Shown: positions 10,202 to 62,603 of the stretch, one piece after another
How positions within the stretch are numbered: the stretch's first letter is position 1
Layout: each line of letters starts with the position of its first letter
NCBI GenBank assembly: GCA_037975125.1
Contig: CM075854.1
Span: forward strand, 69,654,158-69,718,157
Direction of reading: 5' to 3'
From: Latrodectus hesperus
Taxonomy: Eukaryota; Arthropoda; Arachnida; Araneae; Theridiidae
DNA length: 64,000 nt
Notes under the pieces: generated by a model
What the model was told of the DNA's origin: nothing
Database searches by the model: none
The model's input: only the letters and a program-made list of their open reading frames with translations
Translations under genes and position numbers: made by a program

Positions 10202-10591
10202 CAGGGGTGTTTGTGGGACCCCAAAAAATCCCCTGAAACTTTTACGGACTTACTACCGACATTTTGGAGTTTCGAGAAGGTGGGGGGGGGAGAGAAATGA
10301 AAAATTACAGCTATGAAGTATTGAATGACCTAATTATAAAAGTTCAATGAATTATACGTTTTTTGCAAAATTAATAACCATATATTTTCGAACATATAAA
10401 CTACTACATTTTATGTAAATATTTTAAATTACCTGAATTAATTCTGCTTTCAAAGCAAAAATTACCCAGATCAAAATAAATAATTCATTATTATTCCTAC
10501 TTCCTTTTGAACGACGATCCCCGGAATTTCCGGGTATCGAAGTTCAAAATCCCCGGAATTCCGGGGTTTCCCCGGAGCACAAACACCCCTG
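10202..10591. mobile_element. small non-autonomous element with 14-bp TIRs
   Basis: The left end caggggtgtttgtg (10202-10215) is the exact reverse complement of the right end at 10578-10591. No coding capacity is seen. The right part contains a perfect 16-bp palindrome, ccccggaattccgggg (10551-10566), and a related copy at 10519-10534, making it GC-rich in an AT-rich setting. A target duplication could not be identified with certainty. The CAGGGG ends suggest a hAT-type MITE, but the superfamily is a guess. Confidence 0.7.
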
Positions 10592-11341
10592 TATAGTAAA
10601 AGAAAGCATATCTAAGTGATTTCTCTGTCCAAAAATTTAATATATACACATTCAAATAATAAACATTACGAGTAACAATTGCAATGAACACAACTTGAAA
10701 CCTCTCCAATCTTTACAAATGGCTGTCATCTTTTTTCAAATGTTTTGAGAAATTTCTATTGCCATAAATAAAAGAATAAATCTGCTGCTACAGGAGGATT
10801 TAAGAGTTTTAGGGTATTTTGGAGAGGCATGCTAAACGGGCTGACTTAGCTCCACGTTTTTGACAGTAGTTCTGTAATCGGAGATCATTATTGTAAGATG
10901 ATGCCTAAGTGGATCTGTTCCAATATGTAACCACGCTTCGCTTACATGGATGACAACGGAAAGGCATAATGATCTCCAGGTGTTAAGCAGCTACTGGAAA
11001 GGGAAGATACTATATGAAATTTTTGGTCAGCGTACACTCCCGATTTAAATCCCACAGAATATGCGTGGAACAGTTAAGGGAGACGCCTAGCGGCACGATT
11101 ACATCCTCTAGAAAACACCCAACTAAAATTGATCTAGATTCAGGAATGCGCACTCTTACTTCCAGTACTGATGTCAATCTGGTATTGAGTATGCAGATGG
11201 TGAGAAGCACCCATACAAGGAAACACCTGCTAATTATTATACAAAACGTTCTCATTCTTGAATTTCATGTCTCAGATATCTCATGGAATTATGTCAAAAA
11301 ACACGTTACTTAAATTTAGCAGTGTGAGTATACATATATAT
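10592..11341. other. intergenic, weak transposon traces
   Basis: Positions about 10790-11290 have raised GC and phrases such as ccaatatgtaaccacgcttcgcttac that resemble decayed Tc1-type sequence, but no motif is firm enough for a call. Confidence 0.3.
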
Positions 11342-12434
11342 CAGTTCAATCACATTAATGTGACCACAACGTACTTCCGACGTTAGAAAACATCGTAATC
11401 ATTGGCGTAGTACAAAAACGAAGCGATTTATCTGACGTTCAAAAGGGTATGATTATTGGCTGTCGGGCCAAGGGTGGAAGCATTACTGAAACCGCTAAGT
11501 TTGTGAACTGTTCATCCCCTGTGGTAAAAGTATACTATGCATAGCGAATTGAGACTGTCTAAAATAGGTGATTTGGTAAATGTGGTGCACTACATGTCAT
11601 AGAAGACTGAAGTGAATGACGTCTGCGAAGATACGTTCAGGCTAATAGATGTTCTACCGTTGAGCAACTGATCGCCCAGATAACCAAGGGGGTACCAACA
11701 GTGTCCCCAAAACTATTGTTCAGCGAATGCTGCTGCGCCTGGCCTCCTAAGCAGACACCGAGTCCATGCACATATGCTAACTGCTTTACATCAGCGACGA
11801 AGGCTATAATTTGAGCACTAGTACCACAACTAGATGTGCACTGAGTGGTTACAGGTGATGTTTTCAAATAAATCACGTTTCATGCTCAATTATGTTGGCG
11901 TATACGACGTGAAACCTGTGAAAGCAAGCACCTGGCAATCATTGCCTGAATGATCCAGGCAGGAGCATTATAGTCTGAGAAATGCTTTCCTGATGTTTTC
12001 TGGGTGCACTCATCATTATGGAAAATACGATGGCGCAATAAAAGAACACATTTGTCCTAGCAGACCACTTCCACGTTTAAATGCGCATTGTTTTTCCTCA
12101 GCATGAGGGCATTTACCAGCAGAACAATGTGAAGTGTCATACAGCTGACAGTGTAAGTGCGTGATTTGAAGAGCATCAGAATGAACTTACCGTTTTCCCC
12201 GGGCCAACAAACTCACCCGATTTAAACCCATAAGAGAATCTGTGGGACCATTTTGATCACGTTGCTCACGGCATGGATCCTCACCCGCGAAATCTAGCGC
12301 AGCTGACCATGGCTCAATATCCCAGTGAACCCCTTCAGGAACCTAGTTGACTCTGTACGTCTCGCAAGAGTTCGCTCTGTGAAAAGTAGTTATTCTGGCT
12401 TTTGACAGGTGGTCATATTAATGCGACTGGCCTG
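11342..12434 (+). mobile_element. degraded Tc1-like element
   Basis: Ends are imperfect inverted repeats: cattaatgtgaccac near 11353-11367 against the reverse complement of gtggtcatattaatg near 12410-12424. The plus strand retains transposase remnants: DLSDVQKGMIIGCRAKGGSI near 11430-11490 (N-terminal helix-turn-helix), IYQQNNVKCHTAD near 12110-12150 (second catalytic motif, with N for D) and TNSPDLNP near 12210-12230. Many stops and shifts separate them. It is a dead, old copy unrelated at close range to the element at 8293. Confidence 0.75.
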
Positions 12435-12440
12435 TGTGTG

Positions 12441-12443
<3 letters not shown>

Positions 12444-12533
<90 letters not shown>
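12444..12533. repeat. (TA)n microsatellite
   Basis: About 45 uninterrupted TA units directly between the degraded Tc1-like element and a LINE fragment. Confidence 0.95.
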
Positions 12534-12534
<1 letters not shown>

Positions 12535-12547
12535 CAACATTTCATAG

Positions 12548-12955
12548 TTCTATATGGCAATGAATGCTTGACAATTAGCAAAGAAGACGAAGAGAAGCAG
12601 GTGACTTTTGAGAGAAATATTTTTTGGAGCAATTAGAGAAAATGGAATATGTCGAATCCGATATAACCACGAACTCCAATTGAAATACAGAGAGCCCAAC
12701 ATAGTCAAAGTTATCAAGGCCTCCCAAATAAGGTGACTAAGGTATATCAATCGGTATGAAGATAAATGCCTTGTTAGAAAAGTAACTTTCCAAACACCAG
12801 AGGGAAAGAGAGGGAGACAAAGAACCCAGATTGATAGGTAGAGTGGAGAGCTGGTTATTTGACTTGGGTGTGAAACATTAGAGGAACGGCGTCTACTAGA
12901 TCTAGATGGAAGAAGCTGATAGAGACAGCCTTGGCTGGTAACTTGCTGTAAAGAA
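12548..12955 (+). pseudogene. LINE reverse-transcriptase C-terminal fragment
   Basis: Plus-strand fragments match the end of RTE-like/endonuclease-RT LINE proteins. LYGNECLTISKEDEEKQVTFER (split over two fields of view) is followed, after a shift, by IRYNHELQLKYREPNIVKVIKA and then TPEGKRGRQRT. At least two in-frame stops and one frameshift interrupt it. It starts right after the TA tract. The LINE at 30.8-32.3 kb contains the same conserved tail in the opposite orientation, so both may be of one clade. Confidence 0.7.
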
Positions 12956-15900
12956 GAACTATATTTTAATATTGCCACTCTCAGCATTTAGGCTTAATGT
13001 TATCAATAAGTTTTTTGTAATAGTTTCATATTTGCAAAACAAATTATGAAACTTCATCGAAAGCTTAAATTTTTTCCGAATGATTAAAATAAATAAATTT
13101 ATAGTATTATTGACCACAAAGAAAAATTGAAATTTAAGGCAATTTCAACAAAAAGCCGAATAGGTAAATATTTACAATTACATTAACCTGACGGGCCTAG
13201 TTTGAAATAAGGTAAGTACACACGCAGATATTTTGAGGGCTCCTGACCGAAACATTATGTCCTTAACTCATTCAATGAAATTGTTTGATTATGGATTAAA
13301 GATTTTAGAACTTGAGGTATATGGCTATCAGCTAAAAACCTGACACCTCAAATCAGACCATAGAATAATAATCCACAGTATAAAAATAACAGAATTAAAT
13401 TCCTTAACGAAGAAGTATTTAAATTCAGCAGAAGAATACTTTTTCCAAGTTCTTTTCTGCAAAAACAATTTGTTCATTTCTATAGAGAGGATTCCCTTCT
13501 CGATAGATACTTCAATCTAATTTCATTTTTTCTTCAATTTTTTAAGTCTGTCACTTATCAAAACTGAGTAAATTAGGAAGCATAAAGTCTACAGAAATAT
13601 ATAGACAATTTCCAGCATTATTATATGACCGATTCCTTACATTTAGTAGAATGTAATTTCCTTTTTCCCGATGAGATAACACCTTGTTTTATCTCAGTAC
13701 ATCTGTATGATGCCTTTTAACTACAGAAAAGTTAGATAGCATTCTACTCTCTCAGAGAATTTATTTTTTATTAAACTTCATAGAGCAATTCTATATGAAT
13801 CAAATCTAATAGTCAAATGATAAGATAAATTTGTACAACTATTTGATACTCAGCATTTCCCTTTTTTTTTAGATTATTGATTAACTTATCAATGATTTTT
13901 GATAAATATAAGATATTTCATTTCTCCAAAATTCCAAATCTGATTTAAATGTCTTTAAAAATGTACCCAATATGTAAACAAATTCAAGCAATCCTAATTC
14001 ATTGAGGTGAAAAAGCGGACACATCTCTATAGTACTTTTAAGTCTCTTAAAGTATAAACTCATTTTTTAAATGTATGTTCTCAGAAGGAATCTCCTGTTG
14101 AACCAAAAGATACACTAGTATTTTCAAATCCGGGAATGTAACTAAAATTAGTCACTGAAATTTGACTAAGTTTAGCAACTTTTCTTTCGTACGTAATTTC
14201 GAGAGCTTTCAATGGCAGCAATGATTACTCCTATTGAGTTATCTGATTACTTCAAATTAGTGACTTATTGTAAATAAAACTTATATTTCATACTTTTTAT
14301 CAACAGAGAGAGAGAGAGAGAGAGCTAATTACCCAGAATATTATTACAAACCTTCTTGATGTTGCAGTTGATTCAGATTAGAAAAGAAAGAACATTTTAA
14401 TTATTTCACCCACTTTACATTTTATAATACTTTAACTAAGATAAATATTGTAAAATAAGTTTAATTATTTTACCAAATTTATAATTTTAGCAAGCTTTGT
14501 ATAGTTTTCTATTTTTTAAAATCAAATAATTTTGATAATTTTTCAAATTAATTTTTGGGACATTTAGGAAATTCTAAATGTTAGCAAACAAAAAAGGGTT
14601 ATTTTTATTTAAATTTGTAGTTATAAAAAATATCGGTTTTAATTTTATCGTAAATGAAGGTCTTTGATAAAACTACGAATATCTCGATGGACTGACAGAA
14701 AAAATATAAAAACTATAAAAACGAAATTTCACTTTAGCACTTCGTTTATGTTTCTTAGGATATTGTATCTTAGGTAATAATATCCAAAACAAAGAGAATT
14801 TATACTCTGAAAAAAAAAAAAAAAAAAAACCGCATATTATATGAAATTCGGAATTTTATAATGCGCAAATGCTCTTTCACATATAATGCTGCGAATATTT
14901 GAACCATTCAAAACTATGACCAGAAACTGACTTTTCAAGTAAAAATTATCACATTTAATTTCTTTACTTAGAAAAACGTTGGTAATTTTAAAATTACATA
15001 GGTAATTTAATTTAAATATGAATTTTTTAGTCTTGCTTAAAAAATAATGCTTATATTACATTAATAATTACATTAAAGTCCCTTCAATGTAGAGCTCATT
15101 GTATTAATCAAAATCCGCATATTTTACATAATCTATAATTTCTAAATTACACAGAGAAATGACTTTTTTATATCAGTGTCTGATTTCTGGACTGTTCGGT
15201 ACTACATAAGACTTTTGCTTTAAATAGTTATGTACATTGATTACTGTCAAATCCTACACAAGTTATGGAAAGTTCACTAGCAAGCCATTCGCTATAGATG
15301 CAAATCCCAGAAATAAAAGTTTTGTTTAATAAATTAAAAATTATTTAAGGAAACTAAGAAATATACATAACACTATTCAATTTGACAATACACCCAATGA
15401 CAGGCTTCATTTTATTAGGATTAATTTTTAGAGCAGCAGAAACAATAACTATATTTAACAGCAACACATTTCTGTTTTTAAAATCTATAAATAAGTTTAA
15501 AAAAATGGAAGAACTTGGAATTTTAATGATTCAAGACTTCACTGGAAGGAGATTTTTAGGAAGTATAGAAAAAGTGAAAAATGTTAACCATCCAGACTTT
15601 ATATACATAGTATAAAAATAACCATTTCAATTGATTCAATAACAAAGTAGAAAACTCAGAACACTGTAATACTTCAGTCATGCACAAATGGAAATTAAGA
15701 ACGTATTGTAAACAATTTATAACGAAAAAAAATATATTTAGGTAGAATTATACATTAATGAAATAATTTGATATTAAATTATAATTCAACATATAGTAAT
15801 CAATTACTGGACATTTGAGATACTCTGAATAATTGGATTTCTAATACATTAACTTTCTTCAGGTTGAGATGCAGTATAATAATATAAAATTGTCCAACCT

Positions 15901-16733
15901 ACATGAGCAACTACATTAATTCATTTTCTAAGGAACAAAATAACACAAAATGTTATGAAATATTTTCCAAAGATTTTCTTGTTTATATTAAACATAAATA
16001 ATTCACATATAACTTACACATGTGCTTACATTTTGAAGACTAAATAGTAATTTTTGAAAAAATATTTCTGTTATAAAGATGAGAAGTTATATATTGTAGA
16101 ATATCTCTACGTGGAAAGGTTAATATCAGCCATTCCAATAAATGTCATGTAACTCTCCACATGAAATCAACATCGATTATTAAAAGGAATGGCAATAAAG
16201 TTATTAAATTTTCAGTATCAAATTTATATAAAAACATATTTTCACCTCCAACAGCAAACCCAAAATTGGCTATTGTCTCTGCTTAGGAATAGAATCGCCT
16301 TGAATGCCATGCTAACACATAAATATTTTTTTGTTTTCAGTAATTAATTTCAATCGTTTTGCAAATATTGAATGAGCTTCACATATTTTTATTAATTATA
16401 ATTTTTATTAATTATAACATTAATAATTTTTTTCAGTAAATGCTTAATGAAAATTATTAATGCAACAGTTCTGTTGCACTTTAAATATATGATCACACAT
16501 TACATATTCAGAAAAGGAAATTCTCCAATTATAATTTTACATATATTTTAAATGATTTTTTTAATTCCTAAGGGCTATTAGTTCTCTCTCAAAAGGTTTG
16601 CAAGCTTTATACCTAGTTGTTAAGAGGAATTATTTTCTTTTGAAAAATGAAGACTAATACACATATTGCATATATACATTTTCAAAATATCCCTGTGAAG
16701 TCCCCTGAAGTTTCACATATAGACTAATGTGCC
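12956..16733. other. intergenic, no supported gene
   Basis: AT-rich sequence with only simple repeats: a (GA)n run near 14305-14325 and a poly-A tract near 14812-14829. A plus-strand 77-codon ORF at 15382-15615 has no recognisable domain and is probably chance. Confidence 0.4.
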
Positions 16734-16937
16734 TTTGGTCTGCTAAAAAGAGCTCTTTTTAAATGCAAATCCACCACGATAGATGGACACTGGAAAGTAG
16801 TAGAAGAGGAATGGAAAGCAATACCACAGGAAATTTTACAAAAAGCTCTTCTATCATGGAAATCACGATGCAGACATATAGTCCAGAAAAAAAGGCTATC
16901 AGATCGAATACTTAAAAAAATAGTTTTTAAATTTTAA
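16734..16937 (+). pseudogene. Tc1/mariner-type transposase C-terminal fragment
   Basis: An uninterrupted 67-codon frame begins FGLLKRALFK and contains VVEEEWKAIPQEILQKAL followed by SWKSRCRHIVQKK before a stop. The pattern of tryptophan, 'IP.E.L', and 'RC..IV' matches the C-terminal tail of Tc1/mariner-type transposases after the third catalytic residue. The catalytic core is absent upstream, so it is a truncated relic. The superfamily is likely; the family is not assigned. Confidence 0.5.
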
Positions 16938-17071
16938 ACATTAATTAAACGGCGAAATCGTTCTAAAAATGTGTTAATACCCTCTGTAAAACATGATGAC
17001 TGCAAATGTCAAATTACACTATTTCATCTCACACACATAGGTTTTGCGGCCAACCTTTATATATATATATA

Positions 17072-17960
17072 TTAGGTTGGTGCGTATGAAATGTCGGATT
17101 CTTAAGTGATTGTACAAAACTGCATATCTTTCTTCAAAAGCTGTTTATTCAATCAAAATATGCTCCATTCGCTTCAATACACTTCTCCCAACGAGATTTT
17201 AAAGCGTAGATGCCTGTCTTAAAAAAATTTTGGTCTTTAGAATTAATAAACTCTGATATCGAGTTTTTTAGACTGTCTTCATTTTCATAGTGTTTGCCCC
17301 TTAAAAACAGCTCTAAATGCTTGAAAAAATGAAAATCGGTCAGCGAGAGATCCGGTGAATATGGTGGATGCTGCAATGATGAGCATACGTTTAACCGATC
17401 CAGCTTATTTCGCTCTGTCAGTGCGTGCGGTACCCACTTGTCCATCTTCTTAACCTTGCCAATCTCAGAAAGGTGTCTCAATATCGTTGTATGGTCAACT
17501 TTCATCCTGATAGCAAGTTCCCTCGTGGATACGGCTGGATCCGCTTCCACTAGAGCCTTCAGGTCATCATTCTTCACAGACGTTTTGGGTCTTCCGCGCG
17601 GCTCATTTTGCAGTGAAAAATCGCCAGTCCGAAATTTTTCGAACCAACGCTGCACTTTCCGATCGTTAACCGTATTCTCCCCAAACGCTTGTTTTATGTT
17701 GCGTGCAGCTTTTGCAGCACTATTACCAAGTTTGTACTCATATAAGAAAATGACGCGAATGTCGGCAGAATTCATATCGGCAATAAACACAAAAGAAATA
17801 AAAAAGGGAAGACCTTCGAGAAAACCTATTTTGCTGAAATGAGTCTCTGGCAATGGACAATACGAGTATGAATGAGGTTATGCCAAATACAAAAGTATAA
17901 CGAAAACAGGGAGGAAAACGTCCGCATGTAAAGAGAATCCGACATTTCATACGCACCAAC

Positions 17961-17964
<4 letters not shown>
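17072..17964 (-). mobile_element. internally deleted mariner, copy 1
   Basis: 31-bp perfect TIRs (starting ttaggttggtgcgtatgaaa) lie at both ends, flanked by TA, and the element sits inside a TA microsatellite. At 893 bp it is far shorter than a full mariner (about 1.3 kb). A second copy at 45254-46145 carries the same internal deletion and differs by about five substitutions and one base deletion, so the deleted form itself has been amplified recently. Confidence 0.93.
17149..17775 (-). CDS. mariner transposase lacking the catalytic core
   Basis: The frame starts at MNSADIRVIFLYEYK (ATG at 17775; an upstream in-frame extension reaches 17853 but lies in the 5' leader). Residues 1-125 contain the two helix-turn-helix motifs of the mariner DNA-binding region (VNDRKVQRWFEKFRTGDFSL; STRELAIRMKVDHTTILRHLSEIG) and the linker WVPHAL. 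The sequence then jumps from LNVCSSL to QHPPYSPDLS, deleting roughly 120 residues with the first two catalytic aspartates. The third (LTDFHFF) remains, with proline changed to leucine in PDLSPTD. The 208-residue product could bind TIRs without cutting, i.e. act as a competitor of active transposase; that effect is inference. Confidence 0.85.
   Translation of the reverse strand: MNSADIRVIFLYEYKLGNSAAKAARNIKQAFGENTVNDRKVQRWFEKFRTGDFSLQNEPRGRPKTSVKNDDLKALVEADPAVSTRELAIRMKVDHTTILRHLSEIGKVKKMDKWVPHALTERNKLDRLNVCSSLQHPPYSPDLSLTDFHFFKHLELFLRGKHYENEDSLKNSISEFINSKDQNFFKTGIYALKSRWEKCIEANGAYFD

Positions 17965-18020
<56 letters not shown>
17965..18020. repeat. (TA)n microsatellite
   Basis: About 28 TA units abut the mariner's right end; a shorter TA tract (17057-17071) abuts its left end. 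The mariner therefore inserted into an existing TA repeat. Confidence 0.9.
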
Positions 18021-18024
<4 letters not shown>

Positions 18025-19349
18025 TTTTTTTATCATTGAAGAATAGAATAAAAAATGACTATTCTTAGTAATGATTCATTAGTCTTGTTAAAGGATACCA
18101 TTATACCATTATGCTATAAGATTCTACTAGTGGAAAATCTTTGACCTGAAAAATGAACATATAAACCTTTTTTTCATGATAGAGCAACAGTTATATGTAG
18201 TTAGTTATTAACAATTACACAGAATGAAATTCTGTTAACATACATGGAAATACTGTTCTGCTATGTCAAGCAATAATCAACTAACATAGCCTTCCAGAAA
18301 ATTTCATTTTATAGGACAATAGATATATGAAATCAGTGGTGTTATTAATTATAATATTATTTATTGTACATTATGTTAAAAGTATCAAGTTTTATTTTAA
18401 AATTACACAGCCACATAAAAAATTTGCTTGCTCTGTAGTTTGAAAAAATGAACATTAAACATTCAAAGAAAATTGATCCAGATGAAGTGACGAGCATTTT
18501 AATTATTTTAAACAAATATAGGTAATTGATATTCATTTTCAGAGAGACTTATTTCTTATATTAAAACAATTTTCTCAATAGTAAACAGAAAATAAATTTG
18601 TAATATGAACATATCAGTATTTATTAGAATAAACATATCAAATGGGATGTCAAAAAATCTCATTGAGAATTAAAAATGAAAATCTTAATAAAAAATTATT
18701 TTTATGCAGATAATCCTGACTGGAAAATTTTATTCATAAGCCTAACACTGGAACTTATAAGATGCTTTTTTATTATTTTCATATGATAGTCTGAAGATTT
18801 CAAATATTCAAGTAAAAAGAATGATGATAATAGTAACATAGTGAATGTCTTTTACAATATAACCAAATATGAAATACTGAGCAGAATAAACTGAATATTA
18901 AGTTAATTTTTAAAATTTCTCCATTGGCTTTTAAACAATTATAAAATTAGTAACTATAACATTATATATAATCAGCTAAGTGTAAGTATGATTATAATTT
19001 TAAAGAATACAATAAGTCAATTAATTCTCAAAATAGAAAATTGATTTTCCAGGTTTTTCTGAATCCCGAAAAACACATTAATTAAAAAATGAAGGTTTAT
19101 GAAGCAGTGAAGTAATGTTACTAAATTAACTTTTTTGTGGATCAAGCAAAATAGTTTTATCAGATATGACATAAGTTCATAAAGAGAAAATAAATGAATG
19201 TAAAAATATAATTTGATATTGTGAATACAATTAAAAATACTTATTTTCCATTTTAAAATGTAGCACAGACCCGGAATGAAAATCTTTTCACTTATAACAT
19301 ATTTAATTTCTACTTTTAAATGTAAAACCGAATTTTCAGATTCAAATCT
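18021..19349. other. 3' flank of the SGF29-like gene
   Basis: AT-rich, no ORF or repeat recognised. The minus-strand polyadenylation signal of the SGF29-like gene should be here; tttatt on the plus strand near 18769 is one candidate, not verified. Confidence 0.4.
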
Positions 19350-60400
<41,051 letters not shown>

Positions 60401-60709
60401 CTTTAACAAATAAAAAATTTTTGATAAGAATTTTTATTTACATTAAAAGAAACAATTATTTTAAAGGATAAAAATTTGTTTGTTTAAAAGAAACTAAGAT
60501 AGTTTATTAATCAGACTTATAAATTATTTCTCAAAATTATCTCAGCGATGTGAGTTATTTAATAATCACACTAAATTTTTCCAGGACATACCAAAATCCA
60601 CATTTTCTTAAATCTTATTTTTGTCAAATAAAAATGAAATTATAAATGCATAATATTTTTCAATCAAATGATTGAATGATGATAGTGATAAATATTTACA
60701 AAAAACTAT
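60401..60709. other. upstream intron of the SGF29-like gene
   Basis: Presumed intron leading to an unseen 5' exon. No exon with a matching phase-0 donor was identified between here and 64000. Confidence 0.4.
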
Positions 60710-62235
60710 TACGAATATTTTTGATTTTAATTATATTAAAAATTAATGATTTTCAAAAGCATTAAATGAGTCTACAGCTCTAAGAGAAATGATTTTTCAT
60801 TAAATAATTTGAAAATGCTTTACATTAATATACATAAAAATGGATATTTTTAGAGGCTTTAAATTTGTTTACATTGTTCCTTTCAATTAATTTAATTTAA
60901 GCATAAAAAATGTCACTTAAATTCAAAATATTTAAATAAAACTGAGAAGAAAAGTAGGAAAAGTGAGCCTATATAGTTATTATTTACATGAAGTTTCAAA
61001 TAAAATTATTTTCCTTTTTATCCTAATCATTACAATTTAATGAAAAAAAAAGTATTTGCTCTTTCCTTCTGTTTATTTTCAAGTTCTCACAAAAATATAC
61101 AGTTCAGATTTATTTAGATACTTAATTATTCAATAAATTTCTATTTTGATAAATTATTAACACAAATTTTTGTTTCGCAGAAAATCCATACACATTATCT
61201 TTTACGTTGTAATCAATGTCAATTTACCAATTCCTTCAATTTCAAATGCATAATCTATTGTATATTTCTCAAATTCATTCAGGTCATTTTCAGTGTGTGT
61301 GTGTGCGTTTCCTTTTGTCCTTAATTACAATAATTTCACTAAAAAAGTTATTAATTTTATACTCGTATGGTAAATGAATATTGCTTTTTTTTGTAAAACG
61401 ATATTTGTAACTAAAAATAAATGATTGTATTAAAATCCTTAATTTCTATTATTTTTATTATACAAATTTTACTTTGAAACTTGACTTACTACAGTCAGTT
61501 TTACATTTATCAATTTTAATTAATTCTATAAACATACCATTTGAAAAATAAAGTAAGGCTTCTATTTACCAATTTTTACTAGCATTTTTAACAAAACGAA
61601 ATTTCTGGAATTGAAATAACATGTATATTTTTCAATTCACATGCAACTTACCCACAATTTTAAAAAATATATTAACTTTAAATAATTTTTTATAATTTCA
61701 TTATTTTTAGTTACTTAATAATCATCATAGACAGAATCAAACTAAATCAAAGATATCAGTCAAGATTGGGATTTTTTAACTATAAAAAGATATCTGTAGG
61801 TATAAATGATTTTTTCCTATTCTTTAACATATATATTAAAATATGTATGCATATATTAGTTCATATGACTTTACAGTAAAGACAAAGCAGACTTGAAAGC
61901 AATATGCATTTTTTCATCTTTCTCTATCAATCTTGCTTACATTATACTTATAATTATAATTCTTCCAAATAACTAACGGAGCCATCAGATTTTTTTAATG
62001 TTTAAAAAAAAATTCAATCTATTTCCTTATAAATTTCAAAAAAGACAAAAAAATTGTGAAATTGAAAACATTTTCTAAGCAAAAAATGCATGCCTAAATA
62101 TGAAATTAAGCATTTTAAAATTGCCAAGAATTATTTACTATTTTTGGAGTATACTAAAATTTCCAGGAGTTTTCAGACTCCTTGAAAAAATTATCAATTT
62201 TCAGGAGCTTCAAGGAGTTCCCAAGTGTTGTTTGA
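60710..62235 (-). repeat. dispersed repeat, copy C (three-copy family)
   Basis: The most diverged copy. Shared blocks with A and B include ttttcaaaagcattaaatgag, gctctttccttctgtttattttcaa, and the right end ccaggag...caaggagttcccaagtgttgt. Same orientation as A and B. A (GT)n tract near 61293 interrupts it. Confidence 0.6.
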
Positions 62236-62600
62236 ACCTGTAACAGGAAAGTGTTCATTGAAAACTGTGATATAGAAAATGATTAAAATATATTTTATTA
62301 TAGAATACTGATTGCTAAACAGTCTATTACAGATACTTCAATTTCATTTATCTAAATTTTTGATGATTTTCAAGCAATTTAAATATTTTAATAGAATTAT
62401 TAATAATGATTACAAAAATGAAAAGAAAAAACAATTCTAATTTAGACACACTACAATACATTTATTATTGCGGAATATCTCAAGATTTTCACTTCAAAGT
62501 TCCCTGATGTCCCAACTGTTGAATGAAATTAGCTATAAGCATTCAAATCAAATACAACTTTATTAATTAAGGCTAATTTTTCAGTGAATCATTTGAAAAA
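62236..62600. other. non-coding, nothing recognised
   Basis: AT-rich spacer up to the LINE. Confidence 0.35.
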
Positions 62601-62603
62601 AAG

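Noticed and set aside
12390..12632. ORF with long (YI)n run
   Set aside because: Translation of the TA microsatellite.
15382..15615. Plus-strand 77-codon ORF
   Set aside because: Low-complexity AT-rich codons, no motif, no neighbours.
17438..17842. 134-codon plus-strand ORF inside mariner copy 1 (and the equivalent at 45619-46023)
   Set aside because: Antisense shadow of the transposase; conserved between copies only because the DNA is nearly identical.
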